This document shows, piece after piece, positions 10,888-23,019 of a DNA stretch of 64,000 nt (position 1 is the stretch's first letter; every line of letters starts with the position of its first letter). The stretch spans positions 8,952,372 through 9,016,371 of the forward strand of contig OY755042.1 of the NCBI GenBank assembly GCA_963576565.1, given 5' to 3'. A program made the translations under genes and the position numbers. Source of the stretch: Aspidapion aeneum. Taxonomy: Eukaryota; Arthropoda; Insecta; Coleoptera; Brentidae. Below the pieces are notes generated by a model. The model ran no database searches, was not told the DNA's origin, and saw only the letters and a program-made list of their open reading frames with translations.

Positions 10888-12819
10888 TAGGGTGATTTTT
10901 TATAATTGCAAGATCGCTATAACTCGGTTATTATTGGGGTAGAAAGTTCAAATAAAAACTGTTCGGTTTGGTAAATTATGGCCACTTTAGACCCACCATT
11001 AGTATTTTTTTATAGGTTATAATATACAGGGGGCGACAATCAGATCAATTTTTTTAAAGGGAACACCCTATATATTTTTGTATTTTTAAGTTTCGCAAAA
11101 AATTAGCTTTACAGATGTATGTAACACTATGGCTCTATCTTTGTTAGTTTTCGAGATATTGACGGTTGAAATTCCGAAAATTAGCAAATTTTAAATAGGT
11201 ATACGGTGGAGTATTTAACGTATAGACTGTAAATAACAAACTGAAACAATATTGACTGACAGTTTGATAAATATAAATAATCATCTTTGTCAATTCTCAT
11301 AGAAATTTAAAATCAAAAGACGACAATTTTTTTAATGTTTTAATTGTTTTAAATCCATAAATAAATAAAAATTAACGTAACAAATGTTCAAACCTATCAC
11401 CATTGACTTCAATACATTTTTGAAACCGGTCTCTTAAATTATTTATTGTTCTGGTTATTAAATTAGAAAAATTTTCATTAAGCTCATTGACAGACAGTGA
11501 TATTAATTCTCTGAGCTCTCGAGTATTCCTCGCTTCTAATCTGTAAACTTTATCTTTAAGGTGACCCCATAAAAAATGTCTAAAGGAGTTAAATCAAAAC
11601 TGTTGAGTGGCCAGCGTATTGTGCCGTTTTACCGAACTCATTCATTAAAATTATTATTTAAGAATTCTCGAACCTCATGAACATTATGAGGAGGAGCCCC
11701 ATCCTGCTGAAAAATCAATCTTCTTCTTTGATTTAGTGGCAAGTCATCCAAAAAATTTTCTAATTAATTTTGTAAAAAATTTAAATAAATTTGTCCCGTT
11801 AAAGAGTGCTCAAAAAAAATGGCCCAACAACACGGTCGTTCAGTATGCCACACCAGACATTCACGGATTGTCTTCCCTGTCTTTTAATATCTTTTACAAA
11901 ATTAGGGTTAGTCGTGGACCATAGTCTGCTATTCTGTCTATTTGGTAGACCACAAGTTGTAAACATCGACTCATCCGACCACAAAATGTGATTTAAAAAA
12001 CGGGGTTCTGCGTTTAGTCTTTCATGCATAAAGTGACAAAACTCTACCCTTTTTCTTTTCTGATCGGGTGTTAGGCCTTGAAGTTCTTGTTCTTTATATG
12101 CCCAATAAGGATTTGTTCTTAGGACACTTGTTACTTCTTGCACTAACGCGGAAGATACTTTTCTTATAGAAATTTGTGGGCTTTCTTGAAAATGTATTAA
12201 AATATTTAAATTAGCCTCTTCGTTTGGACGAACAACTCGTTTTTTTCGTTCCACAGACGATGTTTCACGAAATTTTCTATATATCCTAAGAATTGTGGAT
12301 ATATTAGGACATTGTCGGGCTGGTTCATCGCAGTAGCAGTGGCATTTTTATTATTTTTCGCATATAATAAAAGTATCTCTTGCTTTTCTGCATTGGAATA
12401 AAGCAACATTGTTGATAAATATTTAAAATTTGGCACTGACCATGTCATTAGGTATCCACACATCTTAATATTGTTTGTGACTTGTCACAGGAAATACTCC
12501 GCACCGTATTTAAAATTTGCTAATTTTCGGAATTTCAATCGTCAATATCTCGAAAACTAACAAAGATAGAGCCATAGTGTTACATATATCTGTAAAGCTA
12601 ATTTTTTGCGGAACTTAAAAATACAAAAATATATAGGATGTTCCCTTTAAAAAAATGGATCTGATTGTCGCCCCCTGTATATTATAACCTATAAAAAAAT
12701 GCTAATGGTGGACCTAAAGTGGCCATAATTTACCAAACCGAATAGTTTTTGCTTGAACTTTGTACTCCCAATAATAGCCGAGTTATAGCGATCTTGCACT
12801 TATAAAAAATCACCCTGTA
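10888..12819 (-). mobile_element. Tc1/mariner-superfamily transposon with about 330-bp inverted repeats
   Basis: The terminal inverted repeats span about 10888-11217 and 12492-12819. They align through (TA)GGGTGATTTTTTATAA, CTATAACTCGG, CAGGGGGCGACAATCAGATC, GAACACCCTATATA and TTTTCGAGATATTGACG. The right tip reads CACCCTGTA, matching the TACAGGGTG tips of other elements in this window; the left tip has lost two bases. A flanking TA is compatible with Tc1/mariner target choice. A single broken transposase lies inside on the minus strand. The element is complete in outline but dead. Confidence 0.85.
11372..12463 (-). pseudogene. Tc1/mariner-superfamily transposase, broken
   Basis: Transcribed leftward between long inverted repeats. 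The longest open piece (12254-11799, 151 aa) carries TPDQKRKRVEFCHFMHERL, then ILWSDESMF with the first catalytic Asp, then NVWCGILNDRVVGPFF, the classic core of IS630/Tc1/mariner DDE enzymes. Downstream, after an in-frame stop, comes LIFQQDGAPPH with the second Asp. After two more stops and a frame change comes a PLN-SFDLTPLD string in place of the usual SPDL-PLDF motif with the third acidic residue. The C-terminus (LRDRFQKCIEVNGDRFEHLL) is intact in another frame and ends at a TAA at 11372-11374. The N-terminal part (12463-12206) lies in a third frame. Spacing between the second and third catalytic positions is about 40-41 residues despite indels. The original protein would have been about 360 aa. 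Confidence 0.85.
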
Positions 12820-13023
12820 CATTTTGTAAATAGTAGAATAACAAATATGTAATATACGATTTAAAAAGAAAAAAATGCTTTTTGGCTTGTCGCGAATGGC
12901 GCGATCATGCCTTTTCCACGTCCATACTAGAGAATATACGTTCGTTGTTCGAGGCTCGAAGCTTTGGCTCGGTAATGATGACTCGGCTTTACGTGACACA
13001 CCAGTTGTTGCGGCTGGTTAAAC

Positions 13024-13140
13024 CCGGTTTCCACCTCTGCGTGCCCACGCTAATTCAAAAAACGCAGGATAAAACAAGTGCCAATATCCATTCACGTGAT
13101 TGATTTTTTGATTCATGATGGACACACAGGTGTAAATCGG
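13024..13140. mobile_element. Small MITE
   Basis: CCGGTTTCCACCTCTGCGTG (13024) is mirrored by an inverted diverged copy ending at 13140 (CACACAGGTGTAAATCGG). It is 117 bp with a short interior and no clear target duplication. Confidence 0.45.
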
Positions 13141-14560
13141 CCTGTAGAATTATTCGGAATGGATTTTAGTGGCAAACATAATCCAATTTTTTTACTTGAA
13201 TTAAATGCGTTGAAAATAAAATAGAAAAAAGTCAATATATTAAAAAGTTTAGACATTTTTTGCTAAGGAAGAAATTGGTTTAGAACTTTTAGTAGATAAG
13301 TTTTTTTTTAAAATACAAAGCATTTCTCGTTACTTTGTTTCTATAAAATCTTTAGAGAACGAGCGGTCACTTTTTACACATTTCCGAGGCTACAAATTAT
13401 CCAAAGCGGCCCTGAATGGAGAAATCGCTTCTGACATCTCCTTTTAAAGGAAATAGCTTTAGGCATAAATTTGCCGCTATTTTTGCGTCTGGCAGCGTGA
13501 ATAGAAGCCATTTTGCCTTTTTCATCTTCTTGGCCAATGAAATGAAAATCCTATTAGCAATTTAATAGAAGATGAGATTAGATGTAATAATCCTTAAGGA
13601 GGAGATCGCTAGATTAGGTAGGCGATAGGATATTAGCTTTGTGATCGGCTTTGGAAAATAAACTGAAAAAATTTCATCTCACGTCTAATACTCAAGCTTT
13701 TCATTGCAATGGATTTTCAGTCCCAGTCTTATGCGAACGTGAAAAAGGGTTGTAAGTAAAATTAAGCGCCAAAATAAAATAAAGTAGTAGGGTGTTGAGG
13801 GAAAGTTCACCAGCTAAGAACTTTTGGCTTTCCTTAAAGTCTATCCCGTAACCCATACTCCCTACATTTTCACTCAATATCCGGGTTGCTCAATAGGTTT
13901 ACTGTCCTGTAGGGCGATTTAAGCAGTTGGTCCATGTTTAGGGTTTATGCCTGGAGTGCCTGGTATCTCATCCTTAAGCTGGTCTCACGGTGCTGATATT
14001 CTGTCATGAGGTGTCTTGATTATTCTTTTTACTGCTCAGAGACAGGGTTGGTACGTCCTTTCGCTTCTGTTCTAGCAACCACTTACTCACTTCACATCTA
14101 CAAATTATCTTGCTTGTCTGCAACTTATTTCTGTTTCCTAGGGGTTTGTCAGTGCATCCTGAGCCTAATTTTCGAGTCTTTTTTGCATTTGTCTGTTAGT
14201 CACGCACAGAAGTGCGTCCAAAACCACCTTCTTCCACAAGAAATCTCAGGTACGCTAAGCGTCTTAAGAGTGACCTGGCTAACAGCAAATGTAAATATAA
14301 GATCTCGCAATTCAGAAGGTTGTCGTGTCTGCCCTCAGAGCAAGAAGTTCCTTTGACAGCCTTCTAATTTTTTTTCGATGCGACGACACGACGGTTTGGA
14401 TTCATTAGAATAAAAAACTCAAGTAATGTAGTGGTAATGCTAGTGCACTTCACGGTGTGCAGGGTTTGTTGACCATTAGCGACGGAAGTTACGTTTTACT
14501 TATTATTAGCACTTCTATGGCTAGATGAACCTTTGTTTTCCCTCTTCCTTTTAATTGTTA
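13141..14560. other. Spacer with a GC-richer unexplained stretch at 13790-14370
   Basis: The stretch 13790-14370 is visibly less AT-rich than its surroundings and keeps a 116-codon plus-strand frame open (14006-14356), beginning MRCLDYSFYCSETGLV. I recognise no domain. It could be a decayed LTR-retrotransposon segment, a UTR or chance. The rest holds nothing I can name. Confidence 0.3.
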
Positions 14561-14565
14561 TATTA

Positions 14566-14800
14566 GAAGATATCGATAGAATACACAGAAGAATGATAAA
14601 AGGAAATAAAAGAAAGAGCCAAGAAATAAAAGTTAAGAGAGTTATAGAAAATAATGCCGACTCTACGTGAATATAAAATAATTAAAATAAAGGATATAAA
14701 CGGCATTTAGACTAACGTTAAAGAGGATAATTTAAATATCACACAGCTATTCTATACCGAATTATACGAAACAAAAAGGGAACCATCGCGAGAAACCATG
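14566..14800 (+). pseudogene. Non-LTR retrotransposon fragment (region between endonuclease and RT), low confidence
   Basis: In shifting frames this reads IDRIHRRMIKGNKRKSQEIK, then near the end ITQLFYTELYETKREPSRET. The string FYxxLY followed by a charged stretch is common just upstream of the reverse transcriptase domain in non-LTR elements. Several stops interrupt it and no RT motif follows. It has no neighbour that helps. It could also be chance lysine-rich sequence. Confidence 0.4.
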
Positions 14801-15121
14801 AAGAAACTCCAAAAAAAACAGAGCGCTTATGCTGTTCCCACAAATGCTCTCAGTTTTTTCCTTCATGCTTCAAACGTCTGTTTGCCGTTTTATTTTGTCC
14901 CATCCAAACTAACCAACCTATTCACGTGCATTATTTTTGATATCTTGAAAAAAACCAACAAGCGATGGGAACAGCTAGGATTCGCCGTCCAAACTAGTGT
15001 CCTATTCGCCGCTCAGTTTGTTGCTCGGCTTAATGTTCGTTGTATTTAGGTAACGACGCGGCTTTAAGCTCCATACACATCTGAACATTTCGATGAATAT
15101 TGATCTGCGCAGCGAAGTGAA

Positions 15122-15962
15122 CCATGCCTAGGAAACTCAATGCAATTTGACAGGTCGTTAGGTTAAAGTTCTCACTAAGCTCAAAAGAGGCGCTGCGGTC
15201 GCGCGTTTGTTCCTTATTCTATTTTTTTTGAGAATTATCTGTGGTTTGGATTTTTCGTCCCCCTTTTTTTCAGGTAGAAAAACCTCTTACACCGCATTTT
15301 ATTTCGGGTTCATTTTAAATTTATCTTTTTGGCTTATGTAGGTAATCTTTGCTGCTGTGACGCATTAAAATTAAATTTTGTTAAATTTGTAACTTTTGCA
15401 ATTTTAAATATAAAAGAATAAGAATTTCTAGTTGCTTTTCTGGGTGAAGTGTCTGAAGTTCAGACGAGTATAAAATGCATAGTTTTCCGAGACATTTTAA
15501 GGTAAGTTTTCTTATTTTCTCATTTGAGGTTAGATTGGCATTTGATAAAATTTGTATTGGTAGTGTCTTTTTAACTTCGTATCGCTTACTTTACGGAACT
15601 CTGAATACAGGTTTCCAATGCCTGATCAATCAATAGTTAGTCGTTAATTTGTAGCTTTTTTTATAATAATAAAACTCATTTAAAAAATGTTTTATTTATT
15701 GCACTTTATATATCATTTTCAATCTCTTTATATCTTATAAAGACAGTGTATGTCTTTATAAAATATTGACTGATTAAAAATTTAAAAAAAACTTTAAAAT
15801 TAAAGAAAATTTATTATAAAAGGCGATTCAAATTTCCCGCCTTAACTTTTAGTACGTCACTAAGCTCTGCAGTGGGCGCCACAGAGCTAACGACCTGTCA
15901 AACAGCCAGAGTTGCCTATCTAATAAAAACTCACTGAACCGCGTCGCAAATCCTTTATCTAT
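15122..15962. mobile_element. Non-autonomous DNA transposon, copy A, with 8-bp target duplication
   Basis: The 841-bp element is bounded by GAAGTGAA at 15114-15121 and 15963-15970. It begins CCATGCCTAGG and ends TTTATCTAT. Subterminal TTTGACAGGTCGTTAG near the left end and its inverted counterpart near the right end (about 15890-15903) form an internal inverted pair. A full second copy in the opposite orientation lies at 32990-34355 and has a different 8-bp duplication, which proves independent insertions and fixes the borders. The duplication length fits hAT- or P-type transposases; the family is not certain. No coding sequence. Confidence 0.85.
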
Positions 15963-18900
15963 GAAGTGAACGGCGAACAAAACCGCGAATGGGCTTTTTT
16001 GATTTCGACGAATAGAACATTGAAAGGAGCGTTGGTACTGTTTATACCAACCGCGATTACAGAGTTTTCTGTCAGGGGGGTCAGGAAGGGGCAAAAATAT
16101 TTAAGCAGGTCGCCACAGTATATCAATAAATTCCGTATGTATGGATGAATAACTTATAAAAGCATGAACCGAACCGAACCGAACCGCCCCTCTGCGCTTG
16201 GCGCCTCTGGCGTCCTTTGAGAAAAAAATGGAATTAATAGTGTTATTATTTAAAAAAAAGGTTTGTAATTTATTTGACCCCATACCTATATTTGCGCCTC
16301 TTAATATCTTCTAATCTAACCTTGTTTAGTTTTTCAGATATAGAGATACACTACACACTATGAAAACGACAGTTTTATCACTGCTGGTTGCTGAGATATT
16401 CAATAATCAATTTTAAGGGGCTGAAAGGAAGTGGAGGGGGTATGACCAAGAGAAGGGGAGGCCAAGATATATTTTCGTAGTCAGGAGTCACCCAAGTTTC
16501 AAAAAATATACCTTGGCAACCATCATCACCTTGGTGCAGTCTAACCTCTTTTTTATACCCTACACCTCTCTACTATCCCCCAAATCCCAAAATATATTTG
16601 GTGGGTGTTTATTTATACCATTACAGTTTTTAATTATAAATTTTGAGTTAAACTTAAAATAAATCTTAAACTAACGATTCCAAAATGGCGGAACCAAAAT
16701 GGCGGTTTTTTTCTTACATAAGTCCTACATTTGAAACTCTGTAGTGTTTGTCGCTGAATATGATATTTAAGTTAAAAATTGCAAAAATTTAAATGGCGGA
16801 TCCAAAATGGTGGACGTTTTCATTTCTGAACCAATATATATTATTTTTTAAGTTTGTTGTGTTTGAGGTCCCTAATTATCATTTTTAAATAAAACTTAAT
16901 AAATTGAAAATTACTAATCCAAAATAGCGGATCGGTCCTTTATGAACTGTTATCTAATAAATTTGGAACTTTGGGCAGGGCTATCAAAATGGACGGGCCA
17001 CGATCCTCCACTTTGTTGACGTCACATCCGGGGCTGATTTTTTTTTGATGGTCACGTTACGACACAGCTGATTGTCTTTAAAATATTGAAGTTGGATTTT
17101 TTTTTTAATAAAGCCGTTTTTGAGATTGTTTTTACTTTATTCTGGCAGAAATTTTTTTTTAAAATGTATAGTAAGCCCTAATTTTTCATAGCCGCTTCAT
17201 TAGCTTACACAAAAATTAAGTTTAAAGCAGAAGCGAATGTGACAATCACATATGACAAAGTCAAGTACATGTCAAATATAACAGTTGGCATGTGGTACAT
17301 GGCGGGTAATTTGAATTCAAAATGAGGAATGCTAAATCTTGAAGATTTTAACCTTTTAATCATGTTGCTTCCTTACAAACCTTTGGTGGAATATCGGGAT
17401 GGTGTCTGAGAATATTTCACTGAAATTTTGCGGAGTAGTGCCATTTTGAAAATATCATAAAAAAACGTCTGACCTCCCATAAGACCCAATGTAAAATTCA
17501 GCCCCGGGAGATCAGCTGATTTTTTCAGGGTCGTGGCCTCTATTTTTGTGTTGGCCTTGCTTTGGGATGTTTTTTGCATTTACACTTAAAACTAACGAAG
17601 GTCACCAAGCGACTAGATTGTAATATGATATATTGAAGTTTTTTAGATTTTTGACGAAAGCTGTAATTTTAAGAGAAAAATGGTTAAGTAATTTTTTATA
17701 GAGCTTAATTACCTTTCCAGCGATGAGCCTTCTGGGTTCCCAAAGGTTGACCTAAGGTATAAAAAATAGTCTGCAATACATTAGTTCAAAATCGTAGGTC
17801 GGCCATATTGTCAAAGGGCCAATGTCAAATATATCACGCTATTATTGTGACGGGGGGTGACTCAGCAAGATGTCATGTCAAAAAAATGGCATCTCTAAAG
17901 AACTGTCACGATGGACAGGCGCATACGCCTAAATACGTCACATTGGACGTTTGCGAGATGTTTTCATTAAATAAAAACATGCCTGGCAGGCGAGGATGAG
18001 AAGGGCAACGTCGATGCGTGACGTCACCCGAGTTAATACGTGCCCTTCTAGGGACGTAAATTTAGGTGGGTTTTAAGCCCTTGGTAAAACCCTTACCTTA
18101 AAAAGACCAAAGTTTAATATTATATAGAGACCCCAACTATAATAATTATAAAACGTAAAGTGTCCAAAATAACCCTGTTTATAATAAAAAAAATGGCTCT
18201 GGTCCCCAAATCAATTATTATTTCGCCCTCTCATCTCTAGTTAAAAAAAGGTGCAACGCACGCTACTAAATTAACTTAAAAACGACGCCTGAGATTATCG
18301 TCGACAGGGCCTTTTTAAATATAGATTAATGTGAGTGATATAAATTAATTCGAGCTGGACTTCCCCTTCGGAAGGATCTCCTTTTCAGGCTGAAACTCCT
18401 AGGCAAGCCCCTTCTTCAGGGTCAGGCCTTAGGTATTGTGGTGGACCCCCCTTTAGGGCGAAAACCAAAAATTGAACCGTGTAATGGGAAATTATTACAG
18501 TTTGTCGATCGGTTTTTATAGGCAATTAATGCCTTATCAGCTTAATGGATCGACATTGATTACTTGATTTTTTTTTAAAGAAAACCAGAAAATTATTTAA
18601 TTACAATATTGAACAATATTCCATTGAGTAAAAATTTAGGTATTTGAATAATTATCATTTAGTTATTTAGACTGTGTGACCGTCATATTTGACAGAATAT
18701 AGGTAAATTTCGTAGTTTTTTGGGCATAACTCGAAAAATATTTAACTTATTGTAAAAACGAAAGCCACTATGGATACAACTAGTCAATGCACATATTTTT
18801 TGTGTCCTGCAATTTCTCTATAAAACGCAAAGAACCCGAAAAAAACGTGATATTGAGGAATATACTTTTTTTGAGACACAGAAACATTAACCATGCAGGT

Positions 18901-19137
18901 GATTATCTAATAGTTTTTATAAACGTGCACTATAATCCAAATAAAATAAAATTAATTTAAAAAAAATCGGTTAAGAAATAAAAAAGTTTTTCTGTTTCTT
19001 ATGTTTGTGCAGCCATATTCTATTTGGCATGAGTTTGAAAAGTGGAATTGTGTTTCCAAAGGTAAGAGCTTTCAACTCCTGGAGTGAACTTTGAATTAAC
19101 ACGAAAAGTACATGAAGGCCTCTAAGCGATTAGAGTA
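15963..19137. other. Spacer with scattered motifs
   Basis: No gene recognised. (GAACC)n pentamers occur near 16166-16186. AAAATGGCGG-type motifs are clustered at 16680-16930 (four near-matches). The stretch 17770-18060 and the segment 18350-18480 are GC-richer but contain no recognisable protein or RNA. Confidence 0.3.
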
Positions 19138-20064
19138 CAGTGTGTCCCATTTTCGATGGAGTTAAATGGGAAACGCGGTTATTATTAAAGATATCGATTT
19201 TCTGATTGTGATGAGATTTTTGCTATACCCCGTAGGTTCGCTAATACAGAGAGTTTTTGAAAAAATTGCATTTTAAATAATCCCTTATATCTCGCCTATT
19301 TTTCAGAACATTGTTATTCAGTAAAAACCTTTTTGTGGCAATTTTTTTTGAAGAAAATAATAACGTCAATTTTTAAAAATATTATTTGGTTTTTGAGATA
19401 TGGTATTTATCATAAAAAATTAATTAATTACGGACCTGGATTTTTTTTATTACTATTTTGTTTGGCTTCATGCTGTTATTATCACAAAATAGAAACATTA
19501 AATAGTTTTTTTGTTTAAAGATTAAAAAAAAAAGTTAATATTTTAAAAAAAATGTTAGTCCGAACCTGGAAATTTTCAACATAAATATAAATTAAAAATT
19601 GTTAGTTAAAAGATTTTTAGTTTAACTGCGTTTAGACTTAGCAACTTAAAATGATTTTTTACGTTAATCGAAAGGTTTATTTAAACAACGTCTACTACAA
19701 ATACAAAAAAAGAATAACGAATTACAAAAAATAATAACTACTTTTTCTTTAATGATATAAATTCTTAAACTGATTGTCATTATGTTTAAGACATTGTTGG
19801 CATTTTTGAGTAATTTTTGGTAACGCATTTTGCATAAAAATATTTCTGCCGTTTAAATATTGGGATTTTGTTGCGTCAATAAAGCAGTCAAACATATCAC
19901 ATCTTTCAAAATCTGGATATGGTCGATTTCTAGCCATTTTAGAACAAATTTTAAGTGAAACATTTACAAAAATGACAAGTAAAATGGCAATGTCAATTTC
20001 ACGCTTTTGTTTTTCCATGTTGAAGTAACTTTTTAAGGTTTGTACTTTATTTATATAGTAGTTT

Positions 20065-20171
20065 ACCTAACTAGTGCGGAAAGTGCCTCTTTTCCGCACG
20101 CGATTGCAGATGGCCAGGGGAGTTTGGCCAGCAATCAAGTGCGGAAAAGACACTTTACGCACGAGTTAGGT
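20065..20171. mobile_element. 105-bp hairpin MITE, GTGCGGAAAAG family
   Basis: ACCTAAC at 20065 and GTTAGGT ending 20171 bound an imperfect palindrome. Each arm holds GTGCGGAAA next to an inverted TTTCCGCAC, so every arm can also fold on itself. Confidence 0.6.
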
Positions 20172-20176
20172 ACACT

Positions 20177-20766
20177 ATTTTTTCTATAAGCGTGACAAAA
20201 AAACTAAAAATTAATCAGAAAATTATTTATATTCAAAACGTTTTAATCAAATCAATTATTATTATTCACATTCTAGCGGCTTCTAGAACTGACTGGGGTA
20301 GATCTTCGTCCGAAGAATCCATTGAAAATCTGATTTTTTTGTTTGAAAAATTCAAAAGACGCTTGTATCTGCAAAATTGGCTTTGTTTTGACAGTTTGTT
20401 TGTACTTTGTTGCTATGGTGATTTAAGATGCCAAATCTAAAACCACTAGTGTTCATTGTTGTTTGACATTGACAATGACGATATTTATACCGGGGAGGTT
20501 TAAAACTTATAATTTGAACCTATTTTACTGAAAACTTTATTTTATCGAAAATATTGAAAATATAGCAGAATTTTAGTCAATTTGAATATTTTTAGGATAT
20601 TTCGTGTGCTAGGAAAGATACAAATGTATTTTGAACGGTCTAAATGTTATAGAACACCTCAAAATCGTAACAAATTTACTTTTTCGCACTAGTGCGGAAA
20701 AGTGGCACTTTCCACACTAAAATGCGTGCGGAAAAGTGGACTTTTCCGCACGCTTATAGAAAAAAT
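20177..20766. mobile_element. 590-bp MITE with 18-bp terminal inverted repeats
   Basis: ATTTTTTCTATAAGCGTG (20177-20194) is exactly inverted at 20749-20766. Just inside the right end, GTGCGGAAAAGT and ACTTTTCCGCAC (about 20726-20751) form a perfect 12-bp-arm hairpin. A further GTGCGGAAAAGTGGCACTTT lies at about 20691. A relative, with GCGGAAAG and CTTTTCCGCACGC, lies at 34568-34600. An 82-codon plus frame inside is not recognised. Confidence 0.65.
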
Positions 20767-21540
20767 CTTTTAATTAACGTTTCAAAACAGGTAAACTAAA
20801 AATCGTTCAACTAGTGTGTCTTGTAATTTTTAATTTAGATTTAGATTTTAGAAATTTCCAGGTTCGGACAACATTTTTTTTAAAGGAATAAATATTTTTT
20901 CCCCTTAAATCAAAAAAATGTATGTGTTAATATATATATATACATGGATAATAATTATTAAAAAAATTATTTTTTTTTATGATAAATACCATAACCTAAA
21001 AACTAAACAATGTTTTAAAAAAACAACCGAGTTTCCCGTTTAAACCCATCGAAAATGGAACACGTTGTTCATTGTTTTAAGTCCACCTTATTATAAAAAT
21101 ATGTCCTTTATGTCACATAATTATTGATTTTTTAAGTTGACCGATTTATTTGCGAGACAGATATTAGTCTCGTTTAAACCCACCGTTTTATATTTTGCGT
21201 TTTTTATCGTCGCCCCCGTGAGTATTTTAACATTTTGTAAATTAAATAAAATAACTGGCTAACTTCTAGGGAGGTTGTTTCTCTTTCATTTGGAAATATT
21301 AATTAATTTAGCAAGGCAAAATTAGTTAAATTAATTCTGCAGAAAGTACCCGCTGCAGAATTGTTAATAGAAACTTTGCACTCGTGTGAAATATTTTCAG
21401 TTTTTTTTTTCAGGCGCTTAAAATTATTTTACTATTTTTAGATTTAAGTAATTTTTTAATGCAGAATTTAAATTCACTCTTACAATTGGGCAACTAGATC
21501 TAGGTTTTGATCTACGCTTATATGTTATACGTTATAATAT

Positions 21541-22221
21541 TGTCAGGAATGCACATTACCCTTGACTGTGCCATTCTAAGAAACCAGCTTAGAAAAATTA
21601 AAAGCGCAAAACATGGTTTTGCAGAGAACAAAGTGGTTCGGCCTCCGTCCATTCTAAAGAGTGAGAGTCGTAATTGTTAAGCGTGGGTATACATCAAGTA
21701 GAGAGTTTGTGTTCTCTTTAAAGTGATTGGCTATGGAAAACTGTGAGATAAGAACATGTCTATAAAATGTCATTTTATCTCTGTTTTCGTTTAGGTTTTC
21801 TTGTTTAGCTCATTAGCTAAAATGTAAAGTATACTTTGGGATAATTAGCAACGCCACTGACTTGGTTCCTCCAAGCTCTTCAAAGAGGGGATAATGGATT
21901 ACTTAGGTCCAATCTACCGTTAATAAAAATCCAAACTTTGAGGAGACAAGGGGGTGTCACATTTTTAAGTTTTGTGGAACTTAAACCTAAATCTAAGTTA
22001 ATTGTCAATAAAGAAACATAAGATTTTTCTATTTGAATAATATTTTGCAGTTTGTTAATATTTTAAGTCTTGTTTGTATTAGTCTTGTAACTGCAATAGA
22101 GTTTTTATTTTATATTTATTAAACATTGTTAAAATTGTTTCATATTTGTTCTTTACACACAAGAGACCTACTACGGTACCCTCATTTAAAGGTTCGATTT
22201 AAAACAAAATCGTACCCGACA
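21541..22221 (+). mobile_element. Candidate LTR of a retrotransposon (solo or truncated 5' end)
   Basis: The segment begins TGTCAGGAATGC and ends ACCCGACA, the usual TG...CA boundary form. A TATA-like TATAAAA lies at 21761-21767 and a polyadenylation signal AATAAA at 22007-22012, giving a plausible U3-R-U5 order. Just past the end, AGTTGGTGGAGATGATATG starts with a TGG-containing segment placed where a tRNA primer-binding site would be. No gag or pol follows. No second copy is in this window, so the LTR call is inference from landmarks. At 681 bp it is within the normal LTR range. Confidence 0.5.
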
Positions 22222-22314
22222 AGTTGGTGGAGATGATATGATATTACGCTTAACCTTTGTTCAGCTTCTGTATACATATTTCACGTTCTTACTATTTATC
22301 ATTGTTTACTCTAA

Positions 22315-22615
22315 AGGGGCCTACAGACACGCGAACATTTCCAGAGATTAGTACGCGCGTACAAGTTTGCGCATACTAATCTCTTCGTGTGTAGACAATA
22401 TCCGCCTAAAATATCTCTCGAAGATTAGTTCGCGCGCACAATGTACGCGAGTAAATCTCTCGGTGTCTAGGCAAAACGCATTCATAATATCGTGTTTATG
22501 TTTAGAACTTTTAATTTTGTCTTCGTGTGTGTAGGAAATTCCACCAAACGTACATGTATACAGAGATTAGTTCGCGTACTAATCTCAAGAAATGCTCGCG
22601 TGTCTGTAGGCCCCT
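22315..22615. mobile_element. MITE with TAA target duplication (Harbinger-like)
   Basis: AGGGGCCTACAGACACGCGA (22315) is matched by its exact inverted copy's core at the right end (CGCGTGTCTGTAGGCCCCT, ending 22615). Both sides are flanked by TAA (22312-22314 and 22616-22618). Internal GAGATTAGT/ACTAATCTC words with CGCGCG runs recur four times, giving secondary hairpins. It is 301 bp and non-coding. Terminal length and 3-bp TWA duplication fit PIF/Harbinger. Confidence 0.8.
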
Positions 22616-22904
22616 TAACGGTTCGTGAAAAACAAAAACATTTGAAGTAAGGTTAATTATGCATAAATAGCCACAAAAGGACACGAGTATAAAACATTTT
22701 TAGGTAGTTAGGTATTAATAGGTAGACGATTTTTCAAAGTGATCAGAAAAATCTTCCTTAAAAGACTTTTCATAACTTTAAAGCCTAATTGGAGTATTTT
22801 TCCGTATTTTTGACTGATTTCGAAATACTAATTTGCCTATTTAAACTTCCCCTAGAAACTAAAAATAAAATTTGGCTGTTTTCTAATAGTTATTTAAACA
22901 ACAA

Positions 22905-22995
22905 GGTTTGAAAACGACTCTTTGCATACGATCGAGACAGTTTGGTAAACCGAGCCGAAGGCGAGGTCTACTAATCGAGGGAGTGTGCAAAGAGG
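22905..22995. repeat. Short palindromic element
   Basis: TTTGAAAACGACTCTTTGCA (22907) faces TGCAAAGAGGTTTTCAAA (about 22985-23002). The interior is GC-richer (CCGAGCCGAAGGCGAGG). It directly precedes the next MITE and may belong to it. Confidence 0.45.
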
Positions 22996-23019
22996 TTTTC
23001 AAACGAGTTTTTTACAATA

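Larger units (their letters stand above)
19138..21067. mobile_element. 1.93-kb inverted-repeat element
   Basis: Termini: CAGTGTGTCCCATTTTCGAT at 19138 and its inverted diverged copy ending at 21067 (CGAAAATGGAACACGTTG). The match continues in patches: GGGAAACxCGGTT, then GATATGGTATTTATCATAAA (left about 19399, right inverted about 20980), then CCGAACCTGGAAATTT (19560; inverted about 20857). The left arm holds about 150 bp absent from the right arm. The interior contains at least two hairpin MITEs and an 89-codon minus frame (20018-19749) that I do not recognise. Confidence 0.65.
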
